Source: Anaerolineales bacterium (GTDB lineage Bacteria; Chloroflexota; Anaerolineae; Anaerolineales; Villigracilaceae). From it: DNA of 64,000 bases. Numbering within the stretch: the first letter of the stretch is position 1; every line of letters begins with the position of its first letter. The stretch covers positions 31,418-95,417 of the forward strand of contig JAUXUL010000042.1 in assembly GCA_030680795.1 (NCBI GenBank), read 5' to 3'. Below the pieces are notes generated by a model. That model was not told the DNA's origin. It did not search any database and saw only the letters and a program-made list of their open reading frames with translations. The position numbers and the translations under genes were made by a program. Below, piece by piece: positions 43,616 to 52,053 of the stretch.

Positions 43616-43676
43616 ATGTAATCAAGTTTAGACATCTTGGCAAGGAAGTCCCAGAGCCAAATGCCGCATATAAGGT

Positions 43677-43694
43677 ATAGGCAATTTGGCTTAT
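43677..43694 (-). promoter_or_regulatory. copy of the ATAAGC-N6-GCCTAT palindrome
   Basis: The minus strand reads ATAAGCCAAATTGCCTAT, followed by TGGCTC at 27-32 bases from its centre. It lies 62 bases before the cupredoxin-like gene and overlaps the stop of the CPHHG gene. Confidence 0.62.
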
Positions 43695-44050
43695 AGGTCA
43701 GCAGCCGCCTGGATTTCAAGCGTCTTTCGAATAGCTCTTACTGTCCCAGCCTCCGCCGGCTGACCAGGGTGGTCTACCAAAGAAAGCCAGGTTTGTCCGT
43801 CATTGCCATGCAGAATCAGGCTGACTGGTCGCTCTTCGTTCCCGTAGATGAGCAGGACGATCATCTGGCAATCACATTGATCCGTCCCATGATGCGGACA
43901 AGTACAATAGCCCGGCTTCAAAGATGATGTGAGACGCAAATCAAAAGTCTGTATCACACGCATGCCCGCGCGACTCAATTGTTGCTCGAGCCAGGGGAGC
44001 ACATCATTGCAAGGACGATTGGCAGAGAAGAATGGGGGAAGTAAATTCAC
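43691..44050 (-). CDS. Cys-rich CPHHG-type protein, copy 2
   Basis: The 119-residue paralog of the 19082 gene has YCTCPHHGTDQCDCQMIVLLIY and GQTWLSLVDHPG. It likely starts at GTG 44050, just after a perfect hairpin. The Cys/His cluster suggests metal binding. Its family is not named here. Confidence 0.78.
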   Translation of the reverse strand: MNLLPPFFSANRPCNDVLPWLEQQLSRAGMRVIQTFDLRLTSSLKPGYCTCPHHGTDQCDCQMIVLLIYGNEERPVSLILHGNDGQTWLSLVDHPGQPAEAGTVRAIRKTLEIQAAADL

Positions 44051-44056
44051 AGCGGA

Positions 44057-44092
44057 CCTGTAGAATGAAAGATTTTTCTTTCATTCTACAGG
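44057..44092. repeat. perfect 16-bp inverted repeat before the CPHHG copy 2 gene
   Basis: Arms CCTGTAGAATGAAAGA and TCTTTCATTCTACAGG surround a 4-base loop. On the minus strand the 3' arm ends 6 bases before the GTG start and contains its only AGG, so in RNA the hairpin could hide the ribosome site. Confidence 0.7.
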
Positions 44093-44133
44093 TCTTTCTT
44101 CTCATCTTAAAGAGCAACTTGACCCATGCGCGT

Positions 44134-44151
44134 ATAAGCAGAATTGCTTAT
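44134..44151. promoter_or_regulatory. copy of the ATAAGC-N6-GCCTAT palindrome (divergent)
   Basis: ATAAGCAGAATTGCTTAT is the most symmetric copy. GGCGC follows at 28-32 bases on the plus side (toward 44225) and TTGCTCT at 26-32 bases on the minus side (toward 44050), so it may serve both genes. Confidence 0.65.
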
Positions 44152-44224
44152 GGGATATACCAGCTATCTGGCGCAAGACACACAAAGATATAAAGGCTAT
44201 CATGAGCGAAAAGGAGATACTACC

Positions 44225-44713
44225 TTGAAACGTTATCTTATTCCACTCGCCGCTTTCCTGCTTGGCTCCTCGCTTATCGCGGGCGTCTATTTCGGTATCC
44301 TCACCTGGGCGCAAGGCTGGGATTATGCCGCCAGCCAATTCCTACTATACCGTTGGTATATTGTGCCAATCTGGGTCGGCTTTGGGATCCAGGCCGCGCT
44401 CTATTCCATCCTGCGCTTCCGCCTCTTCATTCCAAACACAACCACGGGGCATGCAGGCGCCATGATGGGAACGAGCGGTGCGACCTCCACCACCGCGATG
44501 GTGGTTTGTTGCCTTCATCACGTCACCGATGTTTTGCCCATACTCGGCCTGAGCGCGGCCGCCACCTTCCTCACGCGCTACCAACGCCCGTTCATGCTGA
44601 TTGGTCTCGGCACAGAAATCATCGGCATCATTGTCATACTTGTCGTACTTTATCGCGAGCGACAGAAACTACAACCCGTTCAAAAATTACATCCTGTTTT
44701 GGAGACTGAATGA
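44225..44713 (+). CDS. four-helix membrane protein with CCLHH motif
   Basis: The 162-residue protein has four membrane helices and the motif MVVCCLHHVTDVLPILGL in the third, a likely metal-binding cluster inside the membrane. A Gly/Thr/Met-rich loop (TTGHAGAMMGTSGATSTT) precedes it. The TTG at 44225 is chosen because AAGGAG lies 9 bases upstream; no ATG fits. Family not recognised; similar proteins are near copper genes as I recall, which is not proof. Confidence 0.7.
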   Translation: MKRYLIPLAAFLLGSSLIAGVYFGILTWAQGWDYAASQFLLYRWYIVPIWVGFGIQAALYSILRFRLFIPNTTTGHAGAMMGTSGATSTTAMVVCCLHHVTDVLPILGLSAAATFLTRYQRPFMLIGLGTEIIGIIVILVVLYRERQKLQPVQKLHPVLETE

Positions 44714-45231
44714 AACGTTTTGTCCTGCCCCTTCTTTTAACTGTGACTCTTATCCTGGCCGCCTGTGGCCCATCGCAAACCACTCCGCTTCCCCCTTCGG
44801 GGACTTCGCAAACGGATCCTCAGCCCTTCGACCCTGCTCAGGGCAAGCCAGCTGCCGTTTCGACTGAAACTCCCCAAGCCGAGGCGGGCGACCTGACCCG
44901 CTCTGACCAGCAGGGTGCTGTCACCGTGGAGGTCACCCCGTTGAATCTGGACGATCCTTCTGAACAAATTGAATTTGACGTGGTCCTCGACACCCACTCC
45001 GTTGACCTCAGTATGGATTTAGCGACTCTCGCTACCCTCACCACTGACACAGGCGCAACAGTACAGGCTACTGTATGGGATGCGCCGCGCGGCGGCCATC
45101 ATGTGGCAGGGAAACTCATCTTTCCCGCAACGCAAGAAAGCAAATCCATCCTCGATGGAGCGACTATGTTGACTCTCACAATTGTCAACGTAGACGCGCC
45201 CTCGCGCATCTTTGAATGGGAACTGAAGTAA
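44710..45231 (+). CDS. lipoprotein, 173 aa
   Basis: The protein has a lipobox (LILAACG), a linker containing PFDPAQGKP that is encoded by the interspersed CTTCGAC-GCTCAGG repeat, and a β domain with WDAPRGGHHVAGKLIFP. The two His could bind metal. Overlaps the previous gene by 4 bases. Function unknown. Confidence 0.72.
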   Translation: MKRFVLPLLLTVTLILAACGPSQTTPLPPSGTSQTDPQPFDPAQGKPAAVSTETPQAEAGDLTRSDQQGAVTVEVTPLNLDDPSEQIEFDVVLDTHSVDLSMDLATLATLTTDTGATVQATVWDAPRGGHHVAGKLIFPATQESKSILDGATMLTLTIVNVDAPSRIFEWELK

Positions 45232-45237
45232 GACTTT

Positions 45238-45498
45238 TATGAGGAGACCGTTATCCCGCCGCGAACAATAATCAAACCACCCGCCGCGACATCATCAAGC
45301 GCCATCCTTGCGGGTATCGGCAGTTTGATCGGAGCGTTACTGAGAATCCCGTCCGTGATGTATCTGCTCTCGCCCGCGTTACAGGCCTGGGCGGAGGAAG
45401 AGGCGATCATCCTGCTTGGTACGCTGGATGAAATCGTTATCAAAATCGAAAATAGTAACTTGTTCGGCCTGTTGCCGCCGTTCAAGCGATCTGTATAG
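45238..45498 (+). pseudogene. Rieske protein N-terminal remnant
   Basis: One frame reads ILAGIGSLIGALLRIPSVMY and LLSPALQAWAEEE followed by LGTLDEI, resembling the N-terminal part of Rieske proteins (compare the intact gene just downstream: IGSLIGTALGIPAIAY). The start has frameshifts (MRRPLSRREQ*) and no iron-sulfur domain follows. It is a broken duplicate. Confidence 0.65.
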
Positions 45499-45509
45499 CG
45501 AATAGAATT

Positions 45510-46016
45510 ATGGAGGCTGAAATGAAAAAACATGGGGATATCTCCCGGCGTGACGCCATGAAAGTGGCTATTTCACTGATCGGTAGCCTGATCGGCACCG
45601 CATTAGGTATCCCGGCCATTGCTTACATTCTTGGCCCTGCCCTAAAAAAGGAAGAAACGAACTGGATACGGGTCAGTTCTTTATCAACCATCGAATTAGG
45701 CACACCCACGCTCCTAAAACCTAGGATAGTACGCCAGGATGGCTGGATTGAAGAGAAAGAAGAAGTGGGAGTGTATGTTTTAACAGAGGACGGACGCAAC
45801 TTTCATGCGATGTCGAATATATGCACGCATCTTGGCTGCCGCGTCCGCTGGATTGCCGAACGCGAACAGTTCTTCAGTCCTTGTCACAATGGGGTTTTCG
45901 ACAAGCACGGATATGTCGTCAGCGGCCCGCCGCCGCGCCCGTTGGATGAATTTGAAACGAAAATTGAAGATGGTAATTTATACATTCAGTTGCCAGCCGT
46001 CAAACGAACTTCATAA
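45510..46016 (+). CDS. Rieske [2Fe-2S] protein
   Basis: The 168-residue protein has a Tat-like start (SRRDAMKVAISLIGSLIG) and a Rieske domain with cluster ligands in CTHLGC and SPCHNGVFD. It likely passes electrons to a cytochrome or other partner outside the membrane. The second ligand loop lacks the usual C-P-C-H, having S-P-C-H, but keeps the His and one Cys needed. Followed by DUF2933. Confidence 0.92.
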   Translation: MEAEMKKHGDISRRDAMKVAISLIGSLIGTALGIPAIAYILGPALKKEETNWIRVSSLSTIELGTPTLLKPRIVRQDGWIEEKEEVGVYVLTEDGRNFHAMSNICTHLGCRVRWIAEREQFFSPCHNGVFDKHGYVVSGPPPRPLDEFETKIEDGNLYIQLPAVKRTS

Positions 46017-46029
46017 GAGGAATTAAATA

Positions 46030-46257
46030 ATGAACAAGAGACACATGCAGATTATGCTCATTTGCTGTCTGCTTCCAATTGCAGGCTTTGCCGCTGTATT
46101 TCTATTCAAGATTCCGCTGAACACGGCGTTGCTGGTGGGGCTGGCATTGCTTTGCCCATTATCCCACCTGCTCATGATGGGACAGATGGGACACGATCAC
46201 GGAAACGAACCGCTTACCGCTCATGCTCATGTTGAATCATCGAATGATAGGAAATAA
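46030..46257 (+). CDS. DUF2933-type His-rich membrane protein
   Basis: The 75-residue paralog of the 6367 gene has the same CC helix, [10 protein letters not shown] and a His-rich tail ([15 protein letters not shown]). It lies between the Rieske gene and an L,D-transpeptidase, the latter overlapping it by 14 bases. Confidence 0.8.
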   Translation: MNKRHMQIMLICCLLPIAGFAAVFLFKIPLNTALLVGLALLCPLSHLLMMGQMGHDHGNEPLTAHAHVESSNDRK

Positions 46258-47350
46258 TCGTTTGTTCTCACGTCGCGATTTTCTCAAGCTGGCGGCGCTC
46301 AGTACTGGCGCGTTGGCATTTCGACCATTTGCAAAACTGGCCCTGCGCGAATATACACAGGCGGATCAACTTGGCCGCATCACGGTTGGCAAGATGGACG
46401 TTTTCGCGCGGCCCGATGCCAACAGCCAGATTGTCGGCGCGCTGTATGAGGACAATGTTGTTCCCTGGATCCGAGAAACGGTTGGGTCCATGCCTGGGCG
46501 CATCAATCAACGCTTTGTGGAAACACCTTATGGTTTCGTTTGGGGAGGGTATATTCAGCCTGTCTGGAATCAACTCAACGCTCCAGTAACGAGCCTGCCT
46601 CAAACCAGTTTGGGATCAGGCATGTGGGTCGAGGTTTCAGTGCCTTATGTGGATTTGGTTCTCGATAATCCGCCTGCCCGCGCACCGTGGTTGCAATATC
46701 GCGGCTCCATTGGTTTGCCTGCGCGATTCGTCTATAGCCAAATCGTCTGGGTAGATCAAATCCGAACCGATGAAAATGGGCGAGTCTGGTATCGTCTCAA
46801 CGAAAAGTATGGCTCGGGCGACCTTTTCTGGGGACAGGCCGAGGCTTTTCGTCCACTGACCGTGGAAGAAATGTCTCCCATCAGCCCGGATGTAGACCCG
46901 GCGCAAAAACGTATCGTCGTAAAAATATGGGAGCAAACACTGTCCTGCTTTGAAGAAAATCGCGAAGTTTATTTCGCAAAAATCTCAAGCGGTGCGTTGT
47001 TTGATGCCCTCGGCAACCGTGTGGATGCGTGGGCGACACCGGTTGGCGAATCTCCCATCTGGCGCAAAACGGTCTCCCTGCCGTTGGCCGGAGGCACTGC
47101 TTCGGCAGGCTGGAGTCTGCCAGCCGTTGGCTGGGTGGCTCTGTTCGTCGGAACAGGTGTTGCCATCCACTCAACATTTTGGCACAACAATTACGGAGAG
47201 CCGTCTTCGCGCGGGTGTGTAAATGCCAGCCCCGATGACGCGAAATGGGTTTTCCGCTGGAGCATGCCTCAGGTCCTGTATGACCCGGGCGATGTCACGG
47301 TTGAATGGCCGGGCGGAACAATAGTCAGCGTTGAGAATAGAGAGATCTAG
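46244..47350 (+). CDS. Tat-exported L,D-transpeptidase (YkuD family), second copy
   Basis: From ATG 46244 the protein has a twin-arginine signal ([19 protein letters not shown]) and a C-terminal YkuD domain with [19 protein letters not shown]. It is a clear paralog of the gene at 4403 with the same layout. Both are next to DUF2933 genes. Confidence 0.92.
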   Translation: MIGNNRLFSRRDFLKLAALSTGALAFRPFAKLALREYTQADQLGRITVGKMDVFARPDANSQIVGALYEDNVVPWIRETVGSMPGRINQRFVETPYGFVWGGYIQPVWNQLNAPVTSLPQTSLGSGMWVEVSVPYVDLVLDNPPARAPWLQYRGSIGLPARFVYSQIVWVDQIRTDENGRVWYRLNEKYGSGDLFWGQAEAFRPLTVEEMSPISPDVDPAQKRIVVKIWEQTLSCFEENREVYFAKISSGALFDALGNRVDAWATPVGESPIWRKTVSLPLAGGTASAGWSLPAVGWVALFVGTGVAIHSTFWHNNYGEPSSRGCVNASPDDAKWVFRWSMPQVLYDPGDVTVEWPGGTIVSVENREI

Positions 47351-47379
47351 GCTCAAAGAAAAAATGTGCCAGGAATTGG

Positions 47380-48273
47380 ATGAGGAATAAAGACCCGCAA
47401 GACCTTTCTGTGGAGGAAATACGCTTCCTGTTAGTGGACAGGCGCCGGGCGTCGCGGAATATCCGACTGGAACGTTTCCGCCAGACCGGACGAGTGCTGC
47501 CGTTTGTCGGTGATCCAGACGTGATGGAAGAAGCCGGAAATGGTTCATCATCCGCGCGAACAAAAATCAGATATCCAAAAGCCTCGCAACGCACCTGGTT
47601 GGATGTACTCCTGCTTGGTATGGAGATTCTTGCCGTGGTCGGCCTGATTGCCATTGTTGCGAACGGCTTGTCGGTGCTAGGCACTTTGAATCGGACCGTA
47701 GCCGCCGCTCTCCAACAACCTACGCTTGAGCCAACCCCAATCGTTAGGGAAGTTGTGCTGCCCGAGGGCCATACGCCGCCAAATAGTCCAGGTGGTGCAA
47801 AACCCAATGAAGCTGAGATCCCACAACACCTGCGGCCCTTAGTCCAATCCATAGCCAATCTTCCAATTCCGACTCCGGGAAGCCAGCAGGCCATTCGGAT
47901 CCAGATTCCAGCGATCGGTGTGGACTCGCCTGTTGTGCAGGGGGATGGATGGGAACAACTCAAGAAAGGGGTCGCCCAACATATCGGAACACCGAATCCG
48001 GGCGAGAATGGCAATATTGTCTTATCGGGCCACAATGATGTGTACGGAGAAGTCTTTCGATATCTAGACCGCTTAAGCCCCGGCGACAGCGTCATTTTAT
48101 TTACCAACCGCAGGCAATATACTTACATTATCACCGGGACACAAATGGTTGAACCGACGGCTGTCGAAGTCATGGATCCCACGCCGGATGCCAGAGTGAC
48201 ACTGATCTCATGTCACCCATATCTTGTGGACATTCATCGTATCGTTGTATCGGCTGTTCTACAAAGTCAATAA
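47380..48273 (+). CDS. sortase family transpeptidase
   Basis: The 297-residue protein has a cytoplasmic basic N-terminus, one helix near ~75-95, a Pro-rich linker and a sortase domain with the three catalytic residues: His in LSGHNDVYGEVF, Cys in TLISCHPY, Arg in DIHRIVV. Class D-like by its length. It may anchor exported proteins; no LPXTG substrate is in the window. The same strand as the transpeptidase gene. Confidence 0.9.
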   Translation: MRNKDPQDLSVEEIRFLLVDRRRASRNIRLERFRQTGRVLPFVGDPDVMEEAGNGSSSARTKIRYPKASQRTWLDVLLLGMEILAVVGLIAIVANGLSVLGTLNRTVAAALQQPTLEPTPIVREVVLPEGHTPPNSPGGAKPNEAEIPQHLRPLVQSIANLPIPTPGSQQAIRIQIPAIGVDSPVVQGDGWEQLKKGVAQHIGTPNPGENGNIVLSGHNDVYGEVFRYLDRLSPGDSVILFTNRRQYTYIITGTQMVEPTAVEVMDPTPDARVTLISCHPYLVDIHRIVVSAVLQSQ

Positions 48274-48274
48274 T

Positions 48275-48654
48275 ACACTTAGCGAGACACCCGAGTCCAT
48301 TCGTAAACGCGTGCAAGCCGCCAGAAATATTCTGCAAGCCCGATTCACGAATATCAAACTTCATCTCCAACACCAATATGCACATCGGAGAGATCGGGCA
48401 ATTTTGTCAGTTTCAGGATGAGGGCGGTGTACTGCGACCGCAGGGAGTGTCGAAGTGTCAGAGTTTGATACGAGCAGCGACATTGCGCTGTGTGTGAGTC
48501 AATTGCAGTTATCCGCGCGCGCCTATGCACAGCACGATGTCATCGCATCCAAAAATTAGCGCGCACCATCGCGGATTTGGCGGGAAGCGCTGAGATACAG
48601 TCCGCGCATCTGGCGAAGGCTCTGCAATATCGTCCGAAGATCATGATGGGATAA
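48275..48654 (+). pseudogene. YifB/ComM-like ATPase C-terminal remnant
   Basis: Pieces reading ETPESIRKRVQAARNILQARF and ARTIADLAGSAEIQSAHLAK followed by ALQYRPKIMMG match the end of YifB/ComM Mg-chelatase-like proteins but lie in different frames with stops between them. No ATPase core is left. Confidence 0.7.
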
Positions 48655-49156
48655 GGAAGCTAATCATGTTCCAATCGGATTTGTTCAGCGCATCGAACCA
48701 ATACTCTTCTCTCGAAGATGCACTCAATGCAATCAGGAGATGAAAGTAGAACAGCATGATACTCCTCCTTCTTTTGTTTTACCCCACAAATTCGGGCGGA
48801 TGACCCAAGTAGCCAGCACAGGGCGCATCACATCCAAGGCTATCCTTGGTAGACTGCATTACAGTTATTCCCGTGCGACTTATTTGAATTAACCCACACC
48901 GGTTTGCTTCAAAACTTCTGTGTAGTTGACAAACAAGGGTGAATAGTAGCATCAATGATTGGGATATGAAATCGAGTTGTATTTGACTGCATGTGAATGG
49001 CGCATTTTCCTAAAAGCAATCTTTCAGAGGCGTCTCTGGTTAGAAAAGATATATGGGGCTGATGAAATTCCCATCTAAAATTCCAAAAAACCTGGCGGAT
49101 GAAGCAAGTAGCCAGCACAGCCCTCCGAAAGCTTGAGGATGAATTTTCGTATCATA
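48655..49156. other. 500-bp gap between the sortase and peptidase regions
   Basis: No gene was found. A short repeat occurs twice: CAAGTAGCCAGCACAG at ~48808 and ~49104. The region marks the change from the metal/thiol locus to the catabolic operon. Confidence 0.65.
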
Positions 49157-50245
49157 TTATCGCTTGACGACCAATTGATGTGAGGAACTTGTTAGCGTGT
49201 GGCAACCGGTTTCGGTGACAACCACTATGTCTTCGATCCGAATACCAAACTTACCTGGGATATAGACACCCGGCTCCACGCTGAATACCATTCCTGGCTC
49301 TAAGAGCTGCTCATTGCCGGCCATAATCCAGGGCGGCTCATGGACTTCCACACCGATGCCATGACCGGTGCGGTGGATGAAATACTTACCGTAACCGGCA
49401 TTCTCCAAAGTGCCCCGCGTAATCCGGTCGATCTCCTGGATTGCAACCCCTGGCCTGATTGCGGCTCTGCCGCGTTCGTTGGCTTCCAGCACAGCTTCGT
49501 AAGTCCGCAGTATTTCTTCAGGCGGGTCCCCTAGAAAAACCATACGCGTGATGTCCGAATGATAGCCGTTCAATGAGGCCCCAATATCAATGATAATAGC
49601 ATCCCCATAGCGAAGCTGTCGACGGCTGCTATGGTGGTGGGGATAAGCCCCATTGGGTCCCGAGGCTACCAGAGTAAAAGTAACCTGCTCAGCCCCATCG
49701 AGACGGAAGGCGGTCTCAGCCGCCCAGGCCACATCCATCTCAGTTACGCCGGGCAGACAGGCTTGAACTGCGGCCTGCATGGCTCGGTCTGCCTGTGCAG
49801 ATGCCACTGCCAGGGCTTCGATTTCAGTAGCGGATTTCCGCGCCCGGATGGGAGCCAACAGCCTTTCGACGGGAATCGTTTCCTGGGGTTCAGCCGCAGC
49901 CAATACGGGCGCTAAAAAATCGGCCCGCATCTCCCCGTCGAAGGCCAGTTTCTTGACAGGGGACATCCCGATCATAGCCTGGTTCAGGGCTTCCTGCGGA
50001 CCTTCGGCATCCGTCCAGCGATAGAGTTCAATATCGGTATGGGCGGCCATTTCCTCGGCATTCAAGGAAGGAACTACAATGCGCGCCGCGTGCCTGGATA
50101 GCAACAACAGGCACAGTCGTTCATCGGGGTGGGGCGCATAATCCAGCAGATAACGCATATTGGCTGTCGGGCCGATGGCAGCCAGATCGGCATTAGCGGC
50201 CTGCATTGTTTTGGTTAAAAGGGCTAAACGATTTTGCATCTCCAT
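49157..50245 (-). CDS. M24-family peptidase (Xaa-Pro aminopeptidase/prolidase-like)
   Basis: The 362-residue protein has an N-terminal creatinase-type domain and a pita-bread domain with metal ligands in DIGASLNGYHSDITR (two Asp), HRTGHGIGVEVHEPP (His), and SVEPGVYIP and IRIEDIVVVT (two Glu). The full ligand set argues for a metallopeptidase cleaving Xaa-Pro bonds rather than a creatinase. It is the last gene of the ABC/Hyu operon. Confidence 0.92.
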   Translation of the reverse strand: MEMQNRLALLTKTMQAANADLAAIGPTANMRYLLDYAPHPDERLCLLLLSRHAARIVVPSLNAEEMAAHTDIELYRWTDAEGPQEALNQAMIGMSPVKKLAFDGEMRADFLAPVLAAAEPQETIPVERLLAPIRARKSATEIEALAVASAQADRAMQAAVQACLPGVTEMDVAWAAETAFRLDGAEQVTFTLVASGPNGAYPHHHSSRRQLRYGDAIIIDIGASLNGYHSDITRMVFLGDPPEEILRTYEAVLEANERGRAAIRPGVAIQEIDRITRGTLENAGYGKYFIHRTGHGIGVEVHEPPWIMAGNEQLLEPGMVFSVEPGVYIPGKFGIRIEDIVVVTETGCHTLTSSSHQLVVKR

Positions 50246-50266
50246 AATTTTTTGTCCTGGAATTTC

Positions 50267-50303
50267 CTTGATGGTTCAGGTGTTCAACACCTGAACCATC
50301 AAG
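50267..50303. repeat. perfect 18-bp inverted repeat
   Basis: Arms CTTGATGGTTCAGGTGTT and AACACCTGAACCATCAAG are separated by one base. It lies between the M24 peptidase and hyuB and may be an RNA hairpin that stabilises or divides the message. Confidence 0.75.
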
Positions 50304-50330
50304 GTTAGGAAACCTGCACTGTTGCTTTAA

Positions 50331-50362
50331 AATCAGGCGGTTGTACCGACAACCGCCTGATT
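50331..50362 (-). terminator. hairpin after hyuB
   Basis: AATCAGGCGGTTGT and ACAACCGCCTGATT form a 14-bp stem with T-rich flanks on both sides, so it can end or attenuate transcription downstream of hyuB. Confidence 0.7.
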
Positions 50363-50382
50363 TTTTGCACGGTAAGTCTGGA

Positions 50383-52053
50383 TTAGCTGCTGCGTTCGTC
50401 TAGGCCGTAATAACGATTGGCCTGTTCTATCGAGATGTAACCATTCTTCAGGTCTTCCCTTACAAGGTCCAGATCGCGCTGCTTGGGGTCTCCCCAGCCG
50501 GCGCCGGTGGCCGTATTCACCTGGATGACATCATCGGTCATCAGCGTCAGGCCGCTGATGACCGAATAGCGTTCTTTCGCTCCGTTCGCACGGCGAATGA
50601 GGATGTAGTTAGGCGACCCATCCTGCCCGCCTTTGAGGGACCAAGGCAGAACTTTCGAGCGCGTATAGGCAGCTGTCAGCCAGGCATTATCCGAGCGAAT
50701 GCGATAATCAATGCGGACACCTTTACCGCCCCGGTACAAACCTGCGCCGCCATCATCATCATGGAAGCTAAGGTAATCCACGGTCACACCATAGCGGGCT
50801 TCTGCAACCTCTGCCGGACAGTTGTAAGTTTCACCATGAAAGGCAGAAAATTGACCGGGCATACCGTCCCCAGTGGGGGAACCGCCCCAGCCGCCAAGTT
50901 CCGGCTCGATTACCGCGTAATTACGACCGGTATCCGGGTGAATGCCGCCGAACAGGGTGCCGCAGATCGATGCAAAGCCGCCAGCCGGTATGCGGTCGGG
51001 CATGTGTTCGGCCAGGCAGCGCATGATTAAATCATGCAGCCGAATACCGATTTCGTAATAGATACCCGAAGCCGCCGGATGTTTGGGGTGAAAAACGCTA
51101 CCGTGGCGCAGCAAAACCTTTAATGGGCGGAAAGTGCCTCCATTGGCAATCCTCCCTGGCGATGTAACATTTTTGAATACCATCTGGCAACCAACAGTGG
51201 TGTCATCTGCGCTCATATTGAATGGACCGGGATCCTGGTCCGGGTTGTCGCGCAAGTCAACGATAAATTCATCATCCGTAATTTCTACGGTGACTTTGTA
51301 AATCTGCCCGCTGTCTTGCTCTTCTTCCAGAGAGAAAATGCCCTTGGGTAATTGTTTAAGGGCATTGAGGCTTACCTGTTCACCGTAATTCATATAGTCT
51401 TCCAAGGCGTAGAGAAAAACATCCCTGCCATACTTATTGACAATTTCCAGGATGCGTCGTTCGCCAACCCGCACGGAGGCTACACCGGCCCACAAATCGC
51501 CCGTTAAGAAATCGGGCATTCGGCAATTTGCGGTCAGAATTTCAAATACCGATTGGATGGGTTTTCCTTTGGATATCAGTTTGACGCCCGGATAGATCAT
51601 ACCCTCCTGAAAAATTTCGGTCGCGTTGGTAGACATACTCCCCGGAACCATACCGCCGACATCATTCCAGTGGGCAATATTGGCGGTCCAAGCCACAATT
51701 TCGCCTTCAACGAATACCGGCATGGTTAGTACCATATCATTCAGGTGGGTGACGCCGCCATGATAGGGATCGTTGGTTATAAAAATATCGCCCGGTTCAA
51801 TTTCACCCGGTTGGCTGAATTTTTTGAGGGTGTGTTTGACGGTTTTGTCTAGGACGCCGACAAATGCCGGAATGCCAGCTCCCGAACCGGCTAATTCGCC
51901 ATGACGGTCGGTGATGCCGGTTCCCATGTCGAGTACTTCGTAGATGATGGCGCTCATCGCTGTGCGGCGCAAAGCCGCGAACATCTCATCGGCTGCTGCC
52001 TGTAATGAGTTTTGGATGATCTCCAAAGTAATCGGATCATAAGAGTTACTCAT
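50383..52053 (-). CDS. hyuB: hydantoinase B/oxoprolinase family subunit
   Basis: The 556-residue protein starts MSNSYDPITLEIIQNSL and has the family motifs GDIFITNDPYHGGVTHLND and GWGDPKQRD. With HyuA it forms an ATP-dependent hydantoinase/5-oxoprolinase/acetone-carboxylase-like enzyme that opens a cyclic amide. AAGGAGG precedes the ATG at 52053, which overlaps hyuA by 8 bases. Confidence 0.93.
   Translation of the reverse strand: MSNSYDPITLEIIQNSLQAAADEMFAALRRTAMSAIIYEVLDMGTGITDRHGELAGSGAGIPAFVGVLDKTVKHTLKKFSQPGEIEPGDIFITNDPYHGGVTHLNDMVLTMPVFVEGEIVAWTANIAHWNDVGGMVPGSMSTNATEIFQEGMIYPGVKLISKGKPIQSVFEILTANCRMPDFLTGDLWAGVASVRVGERRILEIVNKYGRDVFLYALEDYMNYGEQVSLNALKQLPKGIFSLEEEQDSGQIYKVTVEITDDEFIVDLRDNPDQDPGPFNMSADDTTVGCQMVFKNVTSPGRIANGGTFRPLKVLLRHGSVFHPKHPAASGIYYEIGIRLHDLIMRCLAEHMPDRIPAGGFASICGTLFGGIHPDTGRNYAVIEPELGGWGGSPTGDGMPGQFSAFHGETYNCPAEVAEARYGVTVDYLSFHDDDGGAGLYRGGKGVRIDYRIRSDNAWLTAAYTRSKVLPWSLKGGQDGSPNYILIRRANGAKERYSVISGLTLMTDDVIQVNTATGAGWGDPKQRDLDLVREDLKNGYISIEQANRYYGLDERSS

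Noticed and set aside
49157..50245. Creatinase for the M24 protein, with HyuAB as N-methylhydantoinase
   Set aside because: The M24 protein keeps all five metal ligands (Asp, Asp, His, Glu, Glu), which creatinase lacks, so a peptidase is favoured.
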